From contig OZ026838.1 in NCBI GenBank assembly GCA_964023205.1, positions 24,889,843 through 24,953,842 on the forward strand: 64,000 nt of DNA, given 5' to 3'. Both the position numbers and the translations under genes were made by a program. The notes below the pieces were generated by a model, which was given only the letters and a program-made list of their open reading frames with translations, had not been told where the DNA came from and did no database searches. This document shows positions 1 through 10,168 of this stretch, piece after piece (the stretch's first letter is position 1; each line of letters starts with the position of its first letter). This DNA comes from Lutraria lutraria (Eukaryota > Mollusca > Bivalvia > Venerida > Mactridae).

Positions 1-157
1 CACACCGCTACATTCCTCCTTCCTTTTTATTCAAAGTAATTAATCGCGACAACCACAGGCTCTTTAAACTTACCCAGCCATTGCTTCACTCTAGCTCTAG
101 GATTCCAAGGTTAGTCACACACTCATAGCACCAAATGTAATAGGAGGAAAATAATGT

Positions 158-226
158 ACCTGATGCGGGGCTCGAATCCGCAACCTGCTTGCAAGTCAGA
201 TGCTCTACCAACTGAACTAATCGGGC
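158..226 (-). repeat. tRNA-derived SINE head (degraded copy)
   Basis: On the minus strand this reads as a tRNA-like sequence with an A box (TAGTTCAGTTGG) and a damaged B box. It is the same element as 26,031-26,102, but 3 bases are missing beside the variable loop and the T arm is mutated. It is followed on the minus strand by a body of at least 150 bp. It is a SINE head rather than a working tRNA gene, because the same body follows the other copies. Confidence 0.75.
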
Positions 227-1519
227 GGTGAATATCTCAGCCAATTTATAAATATAATTTACACACTGATACATTAACATAAATTTAATTATAAAGAACT
301 GATTTTCCAATACATTTATGTATTCAGTATGCAACAATTCACATTAAATTAAATTGTCCTTACCATTCATAGAATTATCAGCCATATCTTCCATAGGATG
401 TGATGGATATCTTCATAGAAAAGTAAGTACTTCAATATATCCAATTCTTCGTAACATCCGAGTAAACTGCAATCGTATCACACTGTCTTTTGCAAAGACC
501 GCAAAGCTCTTTGACTACAAACAAAGATATAACATGCTCTATCAACTAGCTTGATATGAACATTCAAAGTTTATTATTTAACAATCAATAAAAACCTTTA
601 TCTCAATACTTGTCTTGTTATCTCTTACCGCATGTTTAAGGGTGTGATGTGTCTTAACATGGATTCTATTATCTATGAAGGATATTTTTTTTTATCTCAA
701 TTACTTGTTCAGTAGTTTTGTGAATAGCATTTAAGGAATTTCCTTACCTAAGTAAATTTTTTACTTAAATCTAAGGGAGTTTTATGAATATAGGCCCAGA
801 TGTAACCCCCTACCCTCCAAAAGACTCACAAGAAAACTCTTACAGTCTTAACAATGGCAATTGTTGATAGTTTCAGTAGTTATTCACATGAAATACTCTT
901 TAAAGATCAAAATACAAAATAATTATACATATCTTGTCCTACCAGAATGTTAGTTTCAAGTGATACAATTTATCTAAAATATGTTGTTAAACAATATTAC
1001 TAAATAGTGATGCTTAATTTTAGTTCTAAATGAATATTAGCAACATACAAGATAAAGCAATTGTACAAAACATTATCGAAAGGTCAAATTTACACAAAAC
1101 AAAACAGTACCTATCATATCTGTGAAACAAAGAAATTTAACCTATATACTAGTATCATCAACAAGCCAATGAGCAGGAAAATGCAAAACAAAAGGTATAA
1201 TCTAGAGCTAATGATAAAGTTTGTTAACTAAAGTGTATGATCCAACAACGCCAACCTTAACAAGTTATAAGCATGGCCAGCAAATGGCTGAGGCGGTGCA
1301 ACAAAAACAATTTTGTTTTGGAAGTGACAATATGTAGACAATAAGACCTTTGTTACCATTTCATAAAGCAGAGTGTATAACTACAACAATGAAAAAAACA
1401 ACATACAAACTTCAGTCCAACCATTAAACTTATTTGATCAACTGATATAAATTATGCTTCAATGACACCACAATTTACCAAGCAGATATGCGTCAAATAC
1501 TCTACAGTACATGTTGCTA

Positions 1520-1672
1520 CTCTTCCTTCCCAATGAACCAAGGCAAAAATAATGAACAACACCACAGATCAACCTTCAGTACTTTTTCCTCTTCATCTCT
1601 CATGAACGTTTTCATTGTTCTACTCTAGGCTTCTGAATTTCCACATCATCTGAATTTTCATTTATCCACATA
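1520..1672 (-). pseudogene. 3' fragment of a mucolipin-like terminal exon
   Basis: This stretch matches the last 50 codons of the terminal exon at 27,395-27,712. A 4-base insertion (agta, near 1,627) shifts the frame and gives an early stop after about 19 codons, and the 5' part of the exon is missing because the duplication ends at 1,672. I infer a broken fragment rather than a used exon. The channel gene to its right (4,573-23,664) has its own terminal exon. Confidence 0.6.
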
Positions 1673-3680
1673 GGTGAACTTCAAATTCTTGTGAAAAAGT
1701 AAACAAAAAGAACAATGGATGACCTAGAAAACTTTTTTTCACCATTTTTTTGTCATTTTTCTGTCGCTGTTGTCTCCCTTAAAAAATTGAGTTTTCTCCC
1801 TTAGAAGTAAACAGGTTCCCATTGAATTTTGGTGCACTGCAACATGGAACAGGAATCAGTTAAGTCCAAAACATGTGATTTTTAAATTACAAATGTTGAA
1901 TTAAGACATTCATAAGTCAATGTATATACATGTGCAGTTTAAAAACATCAACTTTATAGTTTTGTATTCAATTTTGCTATTGGAGAATGTATGATATTTC
2001 TCATATTTTATCTAAAAAACACTCAAAACTGGAATCCTCCATAATTGTGTAGTCTTACAATCACACAAATAGAATTTATTTGAAGGATCCTGAGTCTTAT
2101 AAGATGGTATGTGGATGAGTCCATTTACTTTCAGGACATCCTTCTTTTAATGGCTATGTACATTTGTTGTTTTAAATAATGTTTATACTCCAGTGGTACA
2201 TGTACACAATATGGGGTATTTCTATAATCATATTTCAGCTCAGATCTTTTTTAATGGATTCTTAAGAAATGATATTTGAAAATAATGCTTTTCAAGGAAC
2301 CTGCCTTCTGGTAGAGTTTACGCGGACATAATCCTGTTTTATAAGATTTCTAGTAACATTATTTTTCATCCTAACATCAAATACAAAAGTGTAAGTATTT
2401 AACAAAATTGTACCTGCCGGTATGTAATATATCAGGAAATGTTGACCAGAAAGTCTAAGAATAAAGGATATATTATAACATAAGATGAAATATAATTACT
2501 CTTGTTTATTTAATGTAATATAATATATAAAACACACAGTACATTTACAAATTAGATATATAAAACTATTAAAGCATATGTATACAAAATAAACATGTGT
2601 GTTGGTTACAATGTTCATACAACACAAATAAGTACAGTCAAATCTGTAAAACAGGCCATCAATGGGAAAACATAGCATGGCCTTAATTGACAGGTGGCCT
2701 TTTTTGGAGGTTATTTTATTCTTAATAATCAATGACAGTTTTTGTAAAAGACTAGGCTTTATTCACAGGGTGGCTTTTATTTGAAGGTGGCCACTAACAC
2801 AGGTTTGACTGCACTATACAATACTGTAGATTATACTACAATTATTAACAATAATGAGATAAGAGCTTACATAAATGTCATGTATGATAAGTACAACATG
2901 TATATTATTGAAGAGTGAAAAAAAATGAAATAATGAGTAAATAAATAATCATACCATATTTAAATAAAGAAATGCACAAAAATGTCCGATACATCAATCA
3001 ACCAATGTTACGTTTGTAATCATCAAACAACCAAATAAACACAACTGATTTCATTACATACTAGAACCAGAATTCAGATATTATGTAAGCCAAACTTTTT
3101 TATAAAAAGCCACCATTTTAGCAGTCAAAATAATATTCTATGAAATTGAAATGTGTCCATAGGACAAGGGTGCACCCAGATTCCGCTGTTTTGTCACAAA
3201 GAATACTGTACAATTACTGCTGCATATAAAAATTGTCTGTCACATTAAAGGACTCTACTTTCAACATGTGGAAATGATAGGGTCAGTGCATGTACTTGTG
3301 AATTTATTACAAGTTTAAGACAGAATTATTTTCAGAACTATTTTTTAAGAGGTCAAGGAAAAACTAAACCAATAAACAGTTGTTTCCTAACTTTTGCTAA
3401 ATTTAGGGTCTTTAATCAGCTGATCTCTGAAGAATCTGAGTAAAATATCTGGGTATAGAAGTTCAGACTTCTGCTAGCAAATATTCTTCAATGCCTCTTA
3501 TGTTATACTTTTGGTAGTTACATGCAACTAAAATCAACAAATGCTATTTTTTTATTAATCAGTGGCAATAACTCTGCTAATATCCAATAAATTAGCGTTA
3601 AAATACCCAGGTGCCCAGGTTCACATGCTGACAATAATTCTTAGAGTTTCATGACTCTAGCAGTCATACATGTGGCACAA
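1673..3680. other. No gene seen; AT-rich sequence with one MITE
   Basis: Apart from the MITE at 2,635-2,811 I find no coding exon, RNA gene or clear tandem repeat here. Short open frames on both strands have no recognisable motif and look like chance. Confidence 0.5.
2635..2811. mobile_element. Short TA-flanked MITE, copy 1
   Basis: The ends are inverted: CAGTCAAATCTG at the left and CAGGTTTGACTG at the right. The left end is flanked by TA; the right flank is CA, a likely mutated TA. Interior words such as aataatcaatgac are shared with copies at 36,920-37,097 and 46,786-46,941. A TA target site suggests a non-autonomous Tc1/mariner-type element. It has no coding capacity. Confidence 0.75.
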
Positions 3681-3688
3681 GGAGAACA

Positions 3689-4317
3689 AGAGGGCCATGA
3701 TGGCCCTATATCACTCACCTGACTACCACTGCAACCTTGTAAGTGACCACAAGGGGCATGGTCATTTTGACCCTGCAGGTCATGACTATAAATAGATTTG
3801 GTAGAAGTCCACTATGCAATGCTACATGTCAAATATCTAAGCTCTTAAACTTCTAGTCCATTTTAAGTATTCTTTTAAGATTTTTTCTATGTACAATCAA
3901 GCAACCCCCAAGGGCCAAGGTCAATTTGACCCTGGGGATCATGATTTAAACTTATTTGGTAGAGGTCCACTAGAAAATATGGGCCTTCTGGTTTATCTTG
4001 AGAATTCTTAAAAACAAAAATTGAACCCCTGGGACAATGACATGAACAAAATTGTTCGAGGTCCACAAGGCAATGCTACACGTGAAATACCTAAACTCTA
4101 GGCCTTCTGGCTGATTTTTAGTAAATTCTTGAAGATTTTCCGATGTAAATCAACTGACCCTCAGGGTGGGGTATTTTTAAACAGAGGGTCAAGATTTGAG
4201 CAAACTTGACAGACGTCCACTTCCCAAAGCTACTTATCTAAGCTTTAAAATCATCTGGTTTTAGTGAAGGTTTTTCAAGATTTTCATATAGAAATCTGTG
4301 TAAAATCAAGTGACCCT
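3689..4317. repeat. Dispersed repeat opening with gggccatgatggccc
   Basis: It opens with aacaagagggccatgatggc, which contains a 15-bp palindrome, followed by a 'tcactcacct' word. It continues with degenerate internal units of about 150 bp containing words like 'gaccctggggatcatga' and 'taagctctaggcc'. The same family occurs at 6,139, 17,903, 21,403 and 23,930. This copy appears truncated at its right end, where the minisatellite begins. The class is unknown to me. Confidence 0.75.
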
Positions 4318-4326
4318 GTGTGTAAC

Positions 4327-4545
4327 AATTATTGTTAATTAATGAACCAGTAATGTTATTAAACAAATACTGTTAATTAATGAACAGGTAATATGAATGA
4401 ACAGGTAATATGAATGAACAGGTAATGTTAATTTTAATGAACATGCAAGGTTAATTAATGAACAAGTAATGTTAATGAACAAGTAATGTTACCTAATGAA
4501 CAAATAATGATAATTAATAAACAAGTAATGTTAATTAATTCATAT
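4327..4545. repeat. AT-rich minisatellite (ttaatgaacaggtaatg)
   Basis: About ten units of 16-21 bp of the form ttaatgaacaggtaatg run head to tail with small changes. The array begins 28 bp 3' of the mucolipin stop codon at 4,573 in the gene's direction, so it may be transcribed as part of the 3' untranslated region. Confidence 0.85.
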
Positions 4546-4572
4546 TCACAGTAGGTCATTTGCAATAAATTC

Positions 4573-5114
4573 CTATGCACTTTCCTTACCACTGTTTTCA
4601 CAAGTAGAACATAAACAACAACATGGTAGTATACTGCACAAACACGAACAACAAGAACGATGACAACACCGATCTTTAATTTCATTATCATTCTGAGAAG
4701 TTTTGTCAGAATTTAAAACTTGTTGAAGCTCCTTTTTAAGACATGCGTCATCAGTCGTAAGGCTCTCATTTTTAAGACATGCGTCATCTTTCGTAAGGCT
4801 CTCATTTTTAAGACATGCGTCATCTTTCGTAAGGCTCTCATTTTTAAGACATGCGTCATCAGTCGTAAGGCTCTCATTTTTAAGACATGCGTCATCAATC
4901 GTAAGGCTCTCATTTTTAAGACAAGCGTCATCAGTCGTAAGGCTCTCATTTTTAAGACATGCGTCATCTTTCGTAAGGCTCTCATTTTTAAGACATGCGT
5001 CATCAGTCGTAAGGCTTTTGTTTACACCAAGAAGGTTGTGCATAGCCTTTTTAAAATCTGTCTCCCGTGTCTGTTCATAAACCCATTTAAAAGCTTTGTG
5101 ATGCCTCCTAGATT
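4573..5114 (-). CDS. Mucolipin terminal exon: repeat array plus Cys-rich tail
   Basis: The open frame reads through HHKAFKWVYEQTRE, then eight 12-residue repeats, then a tail with ELQQVL and the cysteine cluster CCHRSCCSCLCS...CCCLCSTC, and stops at 4,573. Mucolipins end in a short cysteine cluster thought to be palmitoylated, and ELQ.. resembles the segment before it, which is why I assign this exon to the channel. The helix KAFKWVYEQTRE also loosely resembles QALRSFIKKQRCE in the second copy's last exon. A simple join from CAA at 8,007 to the acceptor at 5,107/5,108 is out of frame. An in-frame join is possible with a donor 4 nt further on (exon end 8,003) and the acceptor at 5,114/5,115. 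An unseen small exon in between is the alternative. Confidence 0.65.
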
Positions 5115-8100
5115 CTGTGAACTATGACATTATGGTATATTGACAACTATTTGAGAGAATCTGTGTATACTATGAATGTGATGCCTCCAGATAAACTCTG
5201 CTTGAGTTGACCTTTAAAAGTTTCCCCTGATATATTTGTATCCGCCATTATTCAGTTACTCACATAGGCACATGTTTAGTGATTAAGTTTTATGACTTTG
5301 TAGCCCTACAGTGTAAGTAATACTTCTTTTGATAATGTTTTAAGTTTGTTTTTTATGTTCGCTACATGCATTAGGATGCATATTGTTTATTAACAATTTT
5401 TGAGTATTTTATAATAGCAGTCTCTATGTAAGTTTAATCTGACCTTTTCATGCAATATTTTTTGTGTTGAAGTTAACATGTATATGTATACTTGAAATGC
5501 ATTATTTTCACTTCAGTTATATAACATTTGTATGTGTTAGTTTATCAGGATTCTTACTTGATTTCATATTGTGCTATTATCTTTTTCATTGTTAAATTCT
5601 TTATTATTATAAGGTCAATGCTGTTAAAATTAAAAAGTATGGAACGCCGTTTTGGTCATAATAAGTATAACTATTATAATTGAGCTGATCTATTATTCAA
5701 ACATTTTGTATGTGACATGTATGGCTTATTTGGTTATTTGTATTCATTTTGTGTATTACAGTCTTTTACTACTTTTACGCTAAATAAAAGATGAAGCATT
5801 CTTGTTGTTGAGTCAGCACAAGCTTTCTCCACTTGGCTTCTTTCTTCCTTTTTCATGTTGATTCTGAAAAAGGGATTTTTATGTACTAGTTTCATTTGGT
5901 ATTTGATCACTTAACTTTGTTGAAAATACAATAACCAAAAGAGCGTCGTGCATAGGAATATAAACTTACATTTTTAATTGCATAATTATTCTCACTTTAT
6001 TGTTTGTTATATTGCGGCAAAAGATACATGTAGTAATAGAATATGTTTAAGCATGTGAAATTGGACAGTCCTCCACAGTGTTCAATTAACACATGTGAAC
6101 AAGACTATTGATGTCGATAGATAATTATATAAATAAACAAGAGGGCCATGATGGCCCTATAAATGCTCACCAGGAGAAAAGGTCATTTGGAGATGAACAT
6201 TGTTGAAGTTTTCTATACGAGTCCAAGTAAGATCAAGTGACACATCTGGGCCGTTTTTTATCCCATGGCCATTATATGAACATATTTACAAGAAATCCAT
6301 TAGACAAAACTAGATACCAAATATCTTAGCTCTAGGCCTTGTGGTTTCGGAGAAGAAGATTTTTAAAATTTTCCTATATAAAATAGAATAAACCCCAGGG
6401 CAGGGCCAATTTTGACCCCGGGGCAATAATTTGAACAAACTTGGTAGAGGTCCACTAGACAATGTCACATACAAAATATCTAAGCTCTAGGCCTTGCGGT
6501 TTTGGAGAAGAAGATTTTTTAAATTTTCCTATAAAAGTCTATATAAATCAAGTGACCCCCGGGGCGGGGCCAATTTTGACCCTAGGGCAATAATTTGAAC
6601 AAACTTGGTAGAGGTTCACTAGACTATGCTACACACCAAATATCAAAGCTCTAGGCATTGTAGTTTTTGACAAGAAGATTTTTTTAATTTCCTATATAAG
6701 TCTATGTAAAATCAAGTTACCTCCGGGGCGGACCAATTTTGACCCCAGGGGAACAATTTGAACAAACTTTGTAGAGTTCCATTAGACAATGCTACATACC
6801 AAATATCTCAGCTCTAGGCCCTGTGGTTTCGGACAAGAAGATTTTTTTAAGTGTTTTCTGTTTGTTGCCATAGCAACCAGAGTTTTTAATGAAATTTAAT
6901 TTTTTGAACAACTTTGAAAGGGGACCACCCAATGATCATTCCAGCAAAGTTTGGTTGCAATCGGCACAGCGGTTTAGGAGGAGATGTTGTTTTAAGTAAA
7001 CATGGACGCCACTTCACGACGAACGACGCACGATGGACGCAGGGCAATCACAAACGCTCACCTGTTCACCGCTTCATGAAATCTATCCATCAATTAAGTT
7101 TTATATTGCTACCTCTCATAGTTTCTGAGTTATGAGCTACATTAAAGGTCTTGCATAGACGCATATGCAGAAGACACAGTGATCACAATAACAACAAATT
7201 TTGTGACTGAGATGATTTTCCAGTTACCGAATATGAGTAAACGCTATTGCCTACGCGTATTGTCATTAAGCTTCATGAAAAAGAAATTCAAGCTTTCTGA
7301 TTTAAAGAACAGAGTCAATTTTGGATTTTGAACAATTTTACTGACACATCCGGATGACCAAAAGGTAGATGGACTCGTATTTGAACAACTCTTAGGACAC
7401 ACAAAGTCTTGATAGGTATGTTGTTATAAAAAGTGCAAATCCCTTTGACGTATGCCACAGTCTCGCCCATAGGCACTCGATTCCGTGACTTTTATATGTT
7501 TTATAGACGTTATTTTTCAATTTAACCCATCACACAACGCAAACCTGTCGAAAGAAAAATCTTCAATCTTTTCCGTTATTGAGTGTATAAAAAACACCAA
7601 GGTAGCGCACCCAACATTTTTTTCGATTGACGGAAGTGGCGACAATAAGCATGGGTCGATCTCGGCTTTCCTTTTAAACTGCATGAGCTTTTCGCGAACC
7701 TTGCTTTCGTTGTAGTGTGCCCCAAATTTAAATGTTTTGACAGCTTTTAGAAGCAAAGCCATCACTTCCGTCAATCGAAAAAATGGCGAGTGCGCTACCT
7801 TGGTGTTTTTTATACACTCAATAAGGGAAAAAATTGAAGATTTTTCTTTCGACAGATTTGCATTGTTTGATGAGTTTGATTGAAAAATAACGTTTATAAA
7901 CGTATAAATTCACATAAATCGAGTGCCTATGGTCTCACCCACCACGGATGATGATCACACAATACATCTTGTCTGGAGAAATGAAATAAATAAAACCAGT
8001 ACTCACTTGAATGGTTTCGTATGCACTGTTGAATAGAGCAATAAGCAAGTTGATAGCAACAACAGTGAAAAGGAATATATAAAATCCTAAATACAAATGT

Positions 8101-10063
8101 GCAAAGACTTGGACTGAAGCATTTCCAGGTTGGTCATCTGCAAACATGGCAAATGTGGCGTAAATCTCATCTCCTTGAAGAAGAGCAAACAAGGTGTCAG
8201 TGGCAGCAGTCAGGGTCCGGAACTGAAAGATTAAAGTATTGTTAACTGTAACTGCAGTGTTTATACTTTATTAGCTGTCTCATTTGATTAGATAAGCAAT
8301 AGAAATACATGTACATGTAAAAGATGATTACACTAAACAGCTCTTTATACAAATATGAATAATAAATGTTAATACCTGTATATTACTTCCAGAGAAATGT
8401 TGAAATGTATGCTTAAATGAAGAAGTCATGAATGTGGCATAAGTGACAAATTCATGTAAAATAGTTAAAAATACATGTACATTGTATAATTATATGAATA
8501 TGTTCAGATATTTGATCAAGAGCTTTGACCAGACAAATCATGGAACAGAAGTCATTAATATACATGAACCTTGACATGGTACGGTCCTAAAACTACGTAT
8601 CCACAAAACAAGAAACCAAGAAACAACACAGTAACACAAATCAAATATGCCATAACACTCCATTTAGCACGATATAGGGTCTCAATCAGCAGCTGAAACA
8701 TAATGTGTAGCAAAGATTTTAAGTCAGCTATAAATACATTGCACATTGTCCAAATGATATTTTACTAATTGTGCAAATGAAAATGACAAACTTAATGCAG
8801 AATCATCCTAGTTAGGACACTGCCTACTGCGCAGTTTATAAGATGTTTTTGCATGTAGTTCGAAAAATAACTAGAAAAACATCAAAACAACATTTTTTGT
8901 GAACGATTTGTTACACGGAATTGTTTTATTTGGTTGATATATTACTTGTAATCAAATAAGGTATTAATTCACTGATACTGTTTCAGTACATTGTTCACTG
9001 AACTGTCCATTGATGAAATTTTCCCTGTAATATATTTGAATATTTTTTCTCAGTTTCTTTATAAAGCGTTTAAAATCCTCTTGTCAAGTATATGAAATTG
9101 ATATGGATGGATCTTATAAAGTTATTTGGCATTTCATTGTTAGTTCTTCTAACTTAACATATTCCAAGTATCTCACATTAAAGTGGTAGCATCAAAAGAA
9201 CTCACCGAAAATGACTCATTTATTTTCAAATAACGGATGAAACAAAGCCATGCAAGTATACAGCCCACACCAAGTAAAACAACGTTTATATCTAGTGATG
9301 ATTGGTTAAGCTCATTCCCCTGAAAAAACAAGTAAGTTATGTTCAAAACTTTGCATAATACTAGTAGTTGTGTGACATCATTAACCACCTATTGTTTAAA
9401 TTATTATTTAAATAAACATGAATACTGTTGATCTTTGGACACAATTAGCAAGGATTTGTGCTTTAATCTGGCAGATCATAATTACCTTTTGACTTATTAG
9501 CAGACTTGTGCCGACTATGTTACATACATCTGATGCCATCTGAATGATATCCACAAATATTTTAACAATGGAAGGTGAATATTCTGCACACTTCTGCAAA
9601 TACACAAAGTAACAATACAGACATAAATGTTGTAGCAATCGCATCAAACTTTAATATATCAGTAACTAATGGTAAATGGGACAATTACTGATATTATTCA
9701 GTGAAGGAAAACGTAATAATGGGCTAATGAAAGGAATAAACCTTGATGAATAATCAGAAGTCCAATCCAAAAATGTCTAATTTTGTTCCGCATGATAAAT
9801 ATAAAATAATATCTGTTTTTATGAATTTGAAGGACGTCAAAAGAAAGGTTACGAAGATAACAAATCAATATACACCTAAAATAAGAAGGTAATGAAACAT
9901 TATCACATATTCAAAGTAACTTTACTTACAGAAATTATACAACCCAACATAACTGTAGACATACATAAAGAAACAACACAAAAAAATATCACAGCATTTC
10001 CCCATTTGTTTGGATTCTCCAATTCAAAGTCTAAAATAAAAAATAAAAAATAAGAATAAGAGT

Positions 10064-10098
<35 letters not shown>

Positions 10099-10102
10099 CA
10101 CA

Positions 10103-10168
<66 letters not shown>

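Larger units (their letters stand above)
1..1672. repeat. Left copy of a 1.67-kb segmental duplication
   Basis: This block is nearly identical, with scattered single-base changes and small indels, to 25,874-27,545 in the same orientation. The match starts at the window edge, so the true left end may lie outside, and it stops abruptly at 1,672 / 27,545. The block carries a tRNA-derived SINE, unique-looking DNA and the last 50 or so codons of a mucolipin-like terminal exon on the minus strand. The two copies lie 25.9 kb apart and bracket the intact mucolipin gene. Confidence 0.93.

Noticed and set aside
4713..5127. Other open frames across the 36-bp repeat array, on both strands
   Set aside because: A 36-bp repeat without stops stays open in several frames. 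Only the minus-strand frame with ESLTxDDACLK continues into a cysteine-rich tail like that of mucolipins.
10064..10163. A Cys/Val/Ala-rich coding region
   Set aside because: It is a microsatellite read as protein; the real exon begins only at the acceptor at 10,031.
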